From CAZIAK01 sp964537035 (GTDB taxonomy: Bacteria > Planctomycetota > B15-G4): a stretch of DNA of 64,000 bases. The stretch covers positions 62,001 to 126,000 of the forward strand of contig CAZIAK010000001.1 in the NCBI GenBank assembly GCA_964537035.1. The letters run 5' to 3'. The first letter of the stretch is position 1; each line of letters opens with the position of its first letter. The notes beneath the pieces are model-generated. The model worked only from the letters and a program-made list of their open reading frames with translations, ran no database searches and was not told the DNA's origin. Positions 33,930 to 43,862 of this stretch are shown piece after piece. The translations under genes were made by a program, and so were the position numbers.

Positions 33930-34670
33930 ATGTCACTGCGCCGTCGAACCAAGCACCTCGAATCCATGGGCGCCCTCGCCGCAGGCTTGGCCCATGAGAT
34001 CAAGAACCCCCTGAGCACCATGTCCGTCAACCTGCAGTTGATGGCCGAGGACTTCGCCGGGGCCGAGGGCACGGTAGAGCAGCGCACCCTGCGCCGGGCC
34101 AGGCTGCTGCTCGGCGAAGTCCGCCGCCTGGACGACATCGTCAACGACTTCCTGCGCCTGGCTCGGGGCTACGAGATCACGCCCGCCACGGTGGATCTGC
34201 AGCTGATGGTGACCGAACTGCTGAGCTTCGTGGGGCCCGAGAACGATCGTCTGGACATCTCCGTGCGCTCGTCCCTGGATCCCGCCGGGCGCATGGTTCT
34301 GGCGGACCCGAAATATCTGCGGCTGGCGCTGATGAACCTGGTGGTCAACGCCCAGCAGGCCATGGGCGACGACGGCGGAGAGCTCTTCGTGGAGACCCGC
34401 GCGCGAGACGCCTTCGTGGAGATCAGGGTGACCGACACGGGCCCGGGCATCCCTGCCGATGAACTCGCTCGTATCTGGCAGCCCTTCTTCTCCACCAAAT
34501 CCGGTGGCACTGGCCTGGGGCTGCCCACCACCCGTCGCATTCTTGAAGAACTCGGAGGGGACATCCTCGTGTTCTCCGAGGTGGGGCGGGGCACGCGATT
34601 CACCGTGCGCCTGCCCAGCGCTCCCAAACAACTGCCCCTGCGGCCCGAGAGCGAAGGAGACACGCCATGA
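33930..34670 (+). CDS. Soluble histidine kinase (NtrB/ZraS type)
   Basis: A 246-residue sensor kinase reduced to its catalytic parts. The dimerisation helix has AHEIKNPLSTMSV with phospho-acceptor His22. The ATPase domain has the N box NLVVNAQQAMGDDGG, the G1 box VTDTGPGIP and the G2 box GTGLGLPTTRRIL. There is no membrane segment and no PAS or other input domain, so sensing must come from a partner or an unknown ligand. Possible starts are ATG 33897 and ATG 33930; the latter has GGAG ten bases upstream. Its stop overlaps the response regulator start by four bases. Confidence 0.88.
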   Translation: MSLRRRTKHLESMGALAAGLAHEIKNPLSTMSVNLQLMAEDFAGAEGTVEQRTLRRARLLLGEVRRLDDIVNDFLRLARGYEITPATVDLQLMVTELLSFVGPENDRLDISVRSSLDPAGRMVLADPKYLRLALMNLVVNAQQAMGDDGGELFVETRARDAFVEIRVTDTGPGIPADELARIWQPFFSTKSGGTGLGLPTTRRILEELGGDILVFSEVGRGTRFTVRLPSAPKQLPLRPESEGDTP

Positions 34671-36028
34671 CGGCGCAGACGCGGGTTCTTGTTGTGGACG
34701 ATGATGCGGCCCACGCCATGTCCATCGGTGACGCCCTCGAGAGCTTCGGTGGCTACGCCCCGGAGGTCGTGGTCTCGGGCAAGGCGGGCCTGGCTGCCCT
34801 GGCCGCCGCCCCCGCAGACATCGTGCTCACCGACCTGCGCATGGGCGACGTCGACGGCATGGACGTGCTGGCCGAGGCCCGCAAGAGCGAGAGCGAGGTC
34901 ATCATCCTTACTGGCCATGGTTCTGTGGCCAGCGCGGTCGAAGCCATGGCGGCGGGGGCGGCCCACTACCTGACCAAACCCGTGAACATCGCCGAGCTCA
35001 AGCAGGTGCTGTCCCGGCTGGTCGAACGGCTGCGGCTGCACCGGCGTAACACCGAACTCGAAGCGCGGCTCGACGAGCGTTACGGCTTCGACCAGATCGT
35101 CGGCACGGCCCCGCCCATGCAGGCCATGTTCCGCACCATGCGCCAGGTGGCTCCGACAGATGTGACCGTTCTGATCACCGGAGAGAGCGGTACAGGCAAA
35201 GAGCTCGTGGCCAGGGCGTTGCACCAGAACAGCCGTCGCTCCCAGTCCCCGCTGGTGACCCTCAACTGCGCCGCCCTGCCCGAGAGCCTGCTGGAGAGCG
35301 AGCTCTTTGGCCATGAGAAGGGCGCCTTTACCGGCGCCACCGCTCGCAAGGTGGGCTTCTTCGAGTATGCCGAAGGGGGCACGCTCTTCTTGGATGAGGT
35401 GGGCGAGATGCCCTTGACCACCCAGGTCAAGCTGCTGCGCTCCCTCGAGAACCGAGAGATCGTCCGGTTGGGCAGCAACCAACCCATCAGTGTCGACATC
35501 CGCATCATCGCCGCCACCAACAAGAAGCTGCTCGAAGAGGTGTCTGAAGGCCGCTTCCGAGAAGACCTCTACTTTCGGCTGCGGGTCATCTCGTTGGAGA
35601 TCCCACCCTTGAGAGAGCGGGTGGGGGACATCCCTGCGCTGACCGAGGCGTTTCTGGCCGAGTTCAACGAGCGCCACGGCCGCTCCATCGAGGGGCTGGC
35701 TCCCGAGGCCATGCGCGCATTGCAGGCCCACCCTTGGCCCGGCAATGTGCGGGAGCTGCGCAACGTCCTGGAGAGCATGGTCGTCACCTCTCCTGGGCCC
35801 GTGCTGGTGCCCTCCGATTTCCCTCCGGGCCTGGACCCGGCGCCAGCACCCGTCGCCCCCGCGTCCCTGGGCGGCTCATTGGCCGGAATGACAGCCAAGC
35901 AGGTGGAGCGGGAGCACATCAGAGCTACCCTCGAGCTGGTGGGCGGACACCGCAAGAAGGCCGCCCAGCTCATGGCCATCGGCGAACGGACCCTGTTTCG
36001 AAAGATCAAGGAGTACGGCCTGGGCTGA
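34667..36028 (+). CDS. Sigma-54-dependent response regulator (NtrC family)
   Basis: Transcription activator of 453 residues. The receiver domain has VVDDD near the start and phospho-acceptor Asp56 (VLTDLRMG), with Lys in the TKPVN loop. The AAA+ domain has Walker A GESGTGKELVARAL (about 172), the sigma-54 contact loop GAFTGA (219-224) and Walker B GGTLFLDEVGEM. The C-terminal Fis-type helix-turn-helix ends in IGERTLFRKIKEYGLG. It is coupled to the kinase gene. The nearest downstream sigma-54-like promoter (36143) is in front of dnaK, making dnaK a candidate target. The genuine signal is unknown. Confidence 0.94.
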   Translation: MTAQTRVLVVDDDAAHAMSIGDALESFGGYAPEVVVSGKAGLAALAAAPADIVLTDLRMGDVDGMDVLAEARKSESEVIILTGHGSVASAVEAMAAGAAHYLTKPVNIAELKQVLSRLVERLRLHRRNTELEARLDERYGFDQIVGTAPPMQAMFRTMRQVAPTDVTVLITGESGTGKELVARALHQNSRRSQSPLVTLNCAALPESLLESELFGHEKGAFTGATARKVGFFEYAEGGTLFLDEVGEMPLTTQVKLLRSLENREIVRLGSNQPISVDIRIIAATNKKLLEEVSEGRFREDLYFRLRVISLEIPPLRERVGDIPALTEAFLAEFNERHGRSIEGLAPEAMRALQAHPWPGNVRELRNVLESMVVTSPGPVLVPSDFPPGLDPAPAPVAPASLGGSLAGMTAKQVEREHIRATLELVGGHRKKAAQLMAIGERTLFRKIKEYGLG

Positions 36029-36142
36029 GCGTCCGCCGGCCGTCGAGCGCCATCTTGGCAGCTTCTCGGTTTTGGGACGCCGGTTTGTCAGGGTTGGCTG
36101 CCCTCAGAGCGTCGAATCAGCCCATCGGAGCCGTGCTGACCA

Positions 36143-36160
36143 TTGGCACGCTCTTTGTAT
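36143..36160 (+). promoter_or_regulatory. Sigma-54-like promoter upstream of dnaK
   Basis: TTGGCACGCTCTTTGTAT matches the -24/-12 pattern TGGCAC-N5-TTGCW except for one base (TTGT instead of TTGC). The GG (36145-36146) and GT (36157-36158) are separated by exactly 10 bases. Transcription would start near 36170, giving a leader of about 54 bases before dnaK. A sigma-54 activator gene ends 114 bases upstream. Confidence 0.45.
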
Positions 36161-36223
36161 GTCCTCTATGGGCCCAGGCCACTTTCCCTAGGCCACTCAG
36201 CAGGACCTACTTCGGAGCGTCAC

Positions 36224-38152
<1,929 letters not shown>

Positions 38153-38203
38153 CCGACCTTTCCGGGGCGCCGCTCACACCAGGCACGTTGGGAACATCGG
38201 CAC

Positions 38204-39112
38204 GTGATCGAGGTCGAGCACCTCACCCGCCGGTACCACGACCTGGTAGCCGTTGACGACATCTCCCTCTCCGTCAAGGAGGGGGAGGTGCTCGGCTTCC
38301 TGGGCCCCAACGGTGCTGGCAAGAGCACCACCATCAAGATCCTCACCGGGTTCCTGCCGGCCACGTCAGGGCTGGCCTCCGTGGCCGGCTTCAACGTGGC
38401 CACCCAGAGTTTGCAGGCTCGGCGTTGCCTGGGCTACCTGCCCGAGAACGTCTCCCTGCCCCCCGATGCCCGGGTCGAAGAGTATCTCGATTACCGCGGC
38501 CGGCTGAAGGGCGTGACCCGCAGCGAACGGCAGCATGGCATCGACCGGGTACTCGACCAATGTGGCCTGGTCCCCATGCGTCGCCGCATCCTGTCTCAGC
38601 TGTCACGGGGATACCGTCAGCGGGTGGGCCTGGCCGACGCGCTGCTCGCAGACCCGAAGGTGCTCTTTCTCGACGAGCCCACGGGGGGGCTTGACCCCGC
38701 CCAACGCCAGGAGGTCCTGACCCTCATTGGTTCCCTGGCCGGTGAGCGCACGGTGATGCTCTCCAGCCACGTTCTGAACGAGGTCGAGGGTGTTTGCACC
38801 CAGGTGGCGATCATCAAGAAGGGGGCCATCGTTGCCAGCGGCAGTCCAGAAGAGCTGGAGCAATCCGTGGGTCGCATGGGCGAGCTTCACGTCCAGATCA
38901 AAGGCAGCCACGAGTCACTCGTGACCTGGGCCACATCCCACAGCTTGAACCATCGGCCCCACGATCGCGGAGGCCTCGTGCTCACACTCTCCGAGCAAGA
39001 CAATCCTGAGGCCTTGCTTCGAGCCTTGGTCGAGCAGGGCTCGGCCGTGGTTCGCTGGCAGCCCCTGTCGCGCAGCCTGCAGCAGATCTTCCTGGACCTG
39101 ACGCGCGCATGA
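38204..39112 (+). CDS. ABC transporter ATP-binding protein (GldA-like)
   Basis: ATPase subunit of an ABC-2 type exporter, 302 residues. Walker A GPNGAGKSTTIKIL, signature LSRGYRQRVGLADALL, Walker B VLFLDEPTGGLDP and the switch His in MLSSHVLNEVEG are clear. The extra C-terminal 80 residues are typical of the GldA/CcmA-like group. It starts at GTG 38204 and overlaps the permease gene by four bases. With the following permease, GldG-like and DUF4340 genes it forms the set called the gliding-type ABC system in Bacteroidetes, also present in non-gliding bacteria. The cargo is unknown. Confidence 0.92.
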   Translation: MIEVEHLTRRYHDLVAVDDISLSVKEGEVLGFLGPNGAGKSTTIKILTGFLPATSGLASVAGFNVATQSLQARRCLGYLPENVSLPPDARVEEYLDYRGRLKGVTRSERQHGIDRVLDQCGLVPMRRRILSQLSRGYRQRVGLADALLADPKVLFLDEPTGGLDPAQRQEVLTLIGSLAGERTVMLSSHVLNEVEGVCTQVAIIKKGAIVASGSPEELEQSVGRMGELHVQIKGSHESLVTWATSHSLNHRPHDRGGLVLTLSEQDNPEALLRALVEQGSAVVRWQPLSRSLQQIFLDLTRA

Positions 39113-39849
39113 AACGCCCACTGCTACCGCTCTTCTGGCGCGAGATCGAGAGCCTCTTCTTCTCGCCCCTGGCCTACATCGTACTGTTCATCTTCCTGGT
39201 GCTGAACGGCTTCTCGTTCATCCTGGCCCTGGAGACCGCGGGTGGAGTGGTGAGCGACACCATCGCCGTTTTTCTGGGGGACGGCCCGCTGTTCTGGCTC
39301 TCGCTCATGGTCGTGCCGCCGCTGATCACCATGCGGCTGGTGGCTGAAGAGCGCCGCTCGGGCCTGCTTGAGATCACCCTGACCGCGCCGGTGCGGGATG
39401 GCGAAGTGGTGCTGGCCAAGTTCTTTGGCGCCCTGGTTTTTCAAGGTTTTCTGTGGGCGCCGACGCTGATCTATATCGCCATCATCCGCAACTACGGCGC
39501 GCTCCCGGACCCGGGGCAAGTGGTCACGTCCTATCTGGGTATCGTATGCGTGACCGGGCTGCTCACCGCCATCGGCTTGCTCTACTCGACCCTCACGTCG
39601 AATCAGATCGTGGCCGCCGTGGCCTCCATGACCACCAACCTGATTGTCTTGATCGTCCCGGCCCTGGCAGACGCTCGGCAGTACACGGCGTTGACCAAGG
39701 TGCTCGATCCCCTGTCGTTCTTCGGGCACTTCTCCACATCGTTCAATCGCGGGGTCCTCGACTCGGGCATCCTGGCCTTCTACGTGGCTGCTACCGCTGG
39801 CGTCCTCGTGCTCTGCACCCGCAGTCTGGAGATCCGCAAGTGGCGCTAA
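39109..39849 (+). CDS. ABC-2 type permease (GldF-like)
   Basis: A 246-residue membrane protein with six predicted helices. REIESLFFSPLAYIVLFIFLV is the typical N-terminus, and the central motif with GLLEITLTAPVRDGEVVLAK is diagnostic of the GldF/NosY-like permease group. The ATG overlaps the stop of the ATPase gene by four bases. The next gene starts inside its last ten bases. Confidence 0.88.
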   Translation: MKRPLLPLFWREIESLFFSPLAYIVLFIFLVLNGFSFILALETAGGVVSDTIAVFLGDGPLFWLSLMVVPPLITMRLVAEERRSGLLEITLTAPVRDGEVVLAKFFGALVFQGFLWAPTLIYIAIIRNYGALPDPGQVVTSYLGIVCVTGLLTAIGLLYSTLTSNQIVAAVASMTTNLIVLIVPALADARQYTALTKVLDPLSFFGHFSTSFNRGVLDSGILAFYVAATAGVLVLCTRSLEIRKWR

Positions 39850-41354
39850 AGGGTGCACGATTCGGCGCCTGGCGACGGGTCGCCGGTGTGGGCGAGGGGC
39901 TGGCCATGTCCGTGGTGGTGGCTCTCGCGGTGGCCGCCGTGGTCTATGCCGCCAGCCGGCCCACCCTGCGTCAGCGTTGGGACCTCACCCGCGGCGCCAC
40001 CTACAGCTTGAGCGGGCAGACCCAGGTCATCCTCGATCATCTCGAACATCCGGTCGAGATCACCACGCTCTTCAGGCCCGAGCCCCAGGTCGTCTTCAAC
40101 GGCCTGGCCCAGGTTCAGCACGAAGCCGGGGAGTACGTGGTCAACCTGCTTGAAGAGTACGTGGTCGCGGCGGGGGGGCAGCTCAGCCTGAACGTCCTGC
40201 GCCCGGACATCGATCGGGCCGAGGTCGAAGAGCTGGTCAGGGCTCACCACCTGAGCCGCTACAACGTGGTGCTCGTCGTCTGCGAAGGACGGGCCCGGCA
40301 GGTGTATCTCGAAGACCTGGTGACCATCGACCGGGGCTATGCCAGCGCGGACACCATTCAGCCTGCCGAGCTGCGGCAGTACCACGGAGAGGCCCCGTTG
40401 ACCTCTGCCTTGCTCGGAGTCAGCGACGAAGATCCGCCCGTCGTGGCGTTCCTGCAGGGACACGGCGAAGGCAACATCGACGACTACGAAGTGTTCGGGC
40501 TGGGGGTCCTGGCTGACGCCATGCGGGGCCAGGGCATGCTCGTCCGCCGTGTCGACATGAGCGGCCGTAACGACCTGCCAGCTGACGTGGACATGGCGGT
40601 GGTGATCTCGCCCGAACCAGAGAAGTTTGGCCGTCGCGCCACAGATGTCCTGCGCACGTTTCACGAGGACGGCGGGGCCTTGTTCTTGAGCCTGGATCCC
40701 TGGGCATCGGACGCTGACCTGGACGCCTTTGTGGGTGACCTGGGTGTGCACAGAGAGAGCGCGCTGGTGGCTCGGGATGACCCGCTGGTCACCGGCCCGC
40801 GCCGCGCCGCCATCGTCGCCCGACGCTTCGACCCGGATCATCCGATCTCGGCACCCATCGCGAAACAAGGCATCTTCGCTTCCATGACCGGAGTGGGGGG
40901 GCTCTACCGTTCGCCCCAGGTCGCCGCGAGGACCGGCACGCCAGCCCTGTTGCGAACCGACGAGGACGTCTACGGCGATCAGGTGGGCAGCAGCACCGAA
41001 CCGGGCAACTTCGTCTTCGACGAGGGCGAAGAGGTGCGGGGCGCCCGCACCGTGGCCATGGCCATCGAAGGGGGCCCCGGTCGGGTGGTGATCGTGGGCG
41101 GCAGCCAGTTCTTGACCAACGGTGCGCTCGCAGGCCGGGAGGCCGGTCCGGGCAACATGGATCTCGCGCTCAATGCCATGAACTGGCTGGCCGAGCGAGA
41201 ACAGGTGGTCGACGTTCCCCCTCGGGAAGTCTACGAATCTCGGGTCGATCTGTTCGAAGGAGAGCAGCGAGACGTCTTCCTGTACGTTGTGGTCTACATG
41301 CCTCTGGGCGGCGCCTTGCTGGGTCTGCTCATGTGGTTCATTCGCCGTCGCTGA
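39840..41354 (+). CDS. GldG-like ABC-associated exported protein
   Basis: A 504-residue membrane-anchored protein. An N-terminal helix (AMSVVVALAVAAVVYAAS) precedes RWDLTRGATYSLSGQTQVIL, the standard opening of GldG/ABC-type auxiliary proteins. A large extracytoplasmic part contains a DUF4350-like Rossmann fold (VAFLQGHGEGNIDDYEVFGL). The C-terminus has a second helix (MPLGGALLGLLMWF) and an Arg end. The GTG at 39840 has GGAG eight bases upstream and overlaps the permease gene by ten bases. It is probably an accessory part of the exporter. Confidence 0.83.
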   Translation: MALKGARFGAWRRVAGVGEGLAMSVVVALAVAAVVYAASRPTLRQRWDLTRGATYSLSGQTQVILDHLEHPVEITTLFRPEPQVVFNGLAQVQHEAGEYVVNLLEEYVVAAGGQLSLNVLRPDIDRAEVEELVRAHHLSRYNVVLVVCEGRARQVYLEDLVTIDRGYASADTIQPAELRQYHGEAPLTSALLGVSDEDPPVVAFLQGHGEGNIDDYEVFGLGVLADAMRGQGMLVRRVDMSGRNDLPADVDMAVVISPEPEKFGRRATDVLRTFHEDGGALFLSLDPWASDADLDAFVGDLGVHRESALVARDDPLVTGPRRAAIVARRFDPDHPISAPIAKQGIFASMTGVGGLYRSPQVAARTGTPALLRTDEDVYGDQVGSSTEPGNFVFDEGEEVRGARTVAMAIEGGPGRVVIVGGSQFLTNGALAGREAGPGNMDLALNAMNWLAEREQVVDVPPREVYESRVDLFEGEQRDVFLYVVVYMPLGGALLGLLMWFIRRR

Positions 41355-41381
41355 TCCCCGGCCGAAGCAGAGCAAGATCCC

Positions 41382-43202
41382 ATGGCCTCTCGCATTGCAA
41401 CCCTGCTCGTGCTGCTCGGCTTGGCTTGGTGGCTCTTTGATTTCGCCCAAACCGAAGACGCTCGCTACGCACCTCCTCGTCTGGGTGGCGCGCTCTTTCC
41501 TGGCCTCGAGACCCGGGACGTCGACTATGTGGGCCTGAGTTTTCGAACAGGCCATGTCGTTGATTTCGTGCGCGAACCAGGAGGGCCTTGGCTGATCACG
41601 TACCCCACCGAAGAGCTGGCGCAAGCCGAGTTCGTGGAACGTGTCGTCGAGAACCTGGCCACCGCCACGGTGATCCCCATCGAGGATCAAGCCGGGCCTG
41701 TAGACCCGGCCTCCGTCGGGCTTGAGAAGACACCCTACTCTGTGACCATCGGCATTGGTGGCTCGCGCCGCACCGTGCTCATCGGCGACATGGAGGTCTT
41801 CGGCAAGGGCATCTACGCCCGGCTCGAAGGCAGCGACGAGATCATCATGACCTCGCCAGCCCTGCGCACCATGGTCGAGCAGTTCCGCGCCGAAGACTAC
41901 GTGGACAAGCACCTCATCCGGGGGCTGCGCGGCACCATCGACTCCATTCGCGTCGAGACGCCTGAGGGCATGCTTCTCGACTCGCTCTTCGAAGGCAACG
42001 AGTGGACCATCCGGGCGCCGGTGGCCAGTCTCGCCGACAGCAGCCGGGTGGTGACCCTGGTGCGTGGCCTGCAGTTCATCCAGCAGGTTCTGGTGGCCGC
42101 CGTCGACCCAGACGACTCCACTCTGGCTCAGTTGGGCCTGCCCAACCGGCGACAGGTTGACGGGGGCGACTGGGCCGAGTCCACCATGATCAGGCTCTCT
42201 GCCCCGGGCGAGAAGCCTGCCCGGGTGTTCCTCGAGCGCGACTGGAAATCTCGCGCTGACGCCTGCTACGCCATTCGGGAGGACCTGCACAAGCTGCTCG
42301 AGATCGATCGCAACACGCTCAACCTGCTGACGAACTCCCCGGACTTCTTTCGCGAGCGTCGCGTGCTGCCCCCGGTCCGCGACGTGGCCACGAGTTTTCG
42401 CGTCGAGGTGGGGGGCGAACGTCACCTGGACATCCGCCGCGACAGGCAGGCCCGCTGGTTCTTCCAGGCCCCCGAACGTCTCGGTGGCGTCGAAGTCGAC
42501 ACCCGTCGTGTCGAAGGGCAGTCGTCCTTGTCTACGTTCCTCTCTCGGGTGGACGACCTGAGTGCCAGCGGCTTCTGCGACGAACCCACGGGAGAGCCTG
42601 AGGCGAGTCTGCGCATCGGCTGGGACTGGGCGGGCCGCGAGCGCTCAGACAAGATCGAGTTGTTCGATCTGGCGGCGCCGCTGATTCGTGTGCGGAGCAG
42701 CTTCCGGCCCGGCGAGGGCCTGTTGCTCTCCCGTGACGTGGTCGCGCTGCTCGACCCGTTCGTGGCCGACGAAATCCGCAGTCTGCAGCCGCTGGAGATC
42801 GACCCCGACGCCTGGGCGGGTCTCGAGATTCACCTCCCGGGTTTTGACCAGCCCCTGCAGGTGCACCGTGCCGCAGAGGGCACCCACTGGGAAGGTGATG
42901 ACCCCTGGGGTCGACGTTTCGGCATGGGGCTGCGCATGTCCCAGAGCTTCTTCGGCTACGTCTGGCGGCCGGTCCGGGACAGCTCAGCAGAGTATCCTGT
43001 GCGTGTGGTCTTCCTGGACGATGAAGGCGAGGCGCTGGCCGACGTGCGCCTGCGTCACACCACCGAGGCCGAACAGAGCGAGGCCCTGGGTGTGCCCATC
43101 GACGTGGCCGCCGTCGACGGCATCGACGGAGCGGTCCTGTTGGTGCCCGACTTCTGGCTTACCGGGCTCGAAGAGCTCGCCCACGATCAGCCACGACGCT
43201 GA
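41382..43202 (+). CDS. DUF4340 domain-containing protein
   Basis: A 606-residue exported protein with an N-terminal membrane helix (IATLLVLLGLAWWLFDFA). The repeated segments with W-x-I-x-x-P pattern (GPWLITYPTEELAQAEFVE, GNEWTIRAPVASLADSS) are the DUF4340 beta-alpha units. This family is almost always encoded next to GldF/GldG-type ABC genes, as here, 27 bases after the GldG-like gene. The biochemical role is unknown. It runs convergent with purN, with 48 bases between the stops. Confidence 0.83.
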   Translation: MASRIATLLVLLGLAWWLFDFAQTEDARYAPPRLGGALFPGLETRDVDYVGLSFRTGHVVDFVREPGGPWLITYPTEELAQAEFVERVVENLATATVIPIEDQAGPVDPASVGLEKTPYSVTIGIGGSRRTVLIGDMEVFGKGIYARLEGSDEIIMTSPALRTMVEQFRAEDYVDKHLIRGLRGTIDSIRVETPEGMLLDSLFEGNEWTIRAPVASLADSSRVVTLVRGLQFIQQVLVAAVDPDDSTLAQLGLPNRRQVDGGDWAESTMIRLSAPGEKPARVFLERDWKSRADACYAIREDLHKLLEIDRNTLNLLTNSPDFFRERRVLPPVRDVATSFRVEVGGERHLDIRRDRQARWFFQAPERLGGVEVDTRRVEGQSSLSTFLSRVDDLSASGFCDEPTGEPEASLRIGWDWAGRERSDKIELFDLAAPLIRVRSSFRPGEGLLLSRDVVALLDPFVADEIRSLQPLEIDPDAWAGLEIHLPGFDQPLQVHRAAEGTHWEGDDPWGRRFGMGLRMSQSFFGYVWRPVRDSSAEYPVRVVFLDDEGEALADVRLRHTTEAEQSEALGVPIDVAAVDGIDGAVLLVPDFWLTGLEELAHDQPRR

Positions 43203-43250
43203 TCTGGAGGCCTGCTGCATCGCTGAGCTGCGGCCCCGTGGCGCTGACTG

Positions 43251-43862
43251 CTAGCCCGTACCCTGAGCAACGCCACCCAAGCCCAGGCTCGCGGCGTGGG
43301 CTGCGATCACCGGGGGATAGGTTCGACACTCGGCCTCGAACACCCGCGAGGCCAGGCTGTCCACATCGTCGTCTGGCAGGACCGGGACTTCTGCTTGAGC
43401 CAACACACGACCATGGTCGTACTCGTCGTCGACCACGTGTACCGTGCAGCCGCTGACCCGGTCGCCCTCGGCTAGCACCGCAGCGTGCACGCGGCTGCCA
43501 TACAGTCCCACGCCTCCATGGCGCGGCAGCAATGAGGGATGAATGTTCAGGATGCGCTGATCCCAGCCGCTTGGCACCGGGTAGTGCACCAGGTAGCCAG
43601 CCATGACAACCATCTCAGCGCCCGCGTCTTCAATGGCCTGGGTCTGGGCCGCTGCAAACGCGGCGGGACTCGCGAAGTCCCGGGGGCGGATGACGAGAGC
43701 TTCGTGGCCCAGCTCCCGAGCACGGATCACACCCTTGGCCGTGCGCAGCGACGAGATCACCAACACGATGGAGGCATCGAGCCGGCCCTCGTCGATGGCT
43801 GACTGCAGATTCACGAGAGTCCGCCCGCCACCGGAGAGCAGCACGGCCAGCTTGACCGTCAT
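43251..43862 (-). CDS. purN: Phosphoribosylglycinamide formyltransferase
   Basis: Third step of purine synthesis, using 10-formyl-tetrahydrofolate. KLAVLLSGGGRTLVNLQSAI is the phosphate-binding start. ILNIHPSLLPRHGGVGLYG carries the catalytic Asn and His, and VDDEYDHGRVLAQAEVPVL carries the catalytic Asp. The ATG at 43862 gives 203 residues, as expected. A longer frame to 44108 overlaps the next gene by 250 bases and is rejected. It overlaps the upstream FG-GAP gene by four bases. purE and purC lie 19 kb away on the same strand. Confidence 0.93.
   Translation of the reverse strand: MTVKLAVLLSGGGRTLVNLQSAIDEGRLDASIVLVISSLRTAKGVIRARELGHEALVIRPRDFASPAAFAAAQTQAIEDAGAEMVVMAGYLVHYPVPSGWDQRILNIHPSLLPRHGGVGLYGSRVHAAVLAEGDRVSGCTVHVVDDEYDHGRVLAQAEVPVLPDDDVDSLASRVFEAECRTYPPVIAAHAASLGLGGVAQGTG

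Noticed and set aside
39846..42425. 859-residue open frame opposite the GldG-like and DUF4340 genes
   Set aside because: Long because of GC bias; antisense to two supported genes and rich in His/Gln/Gly with no recognisable domain.
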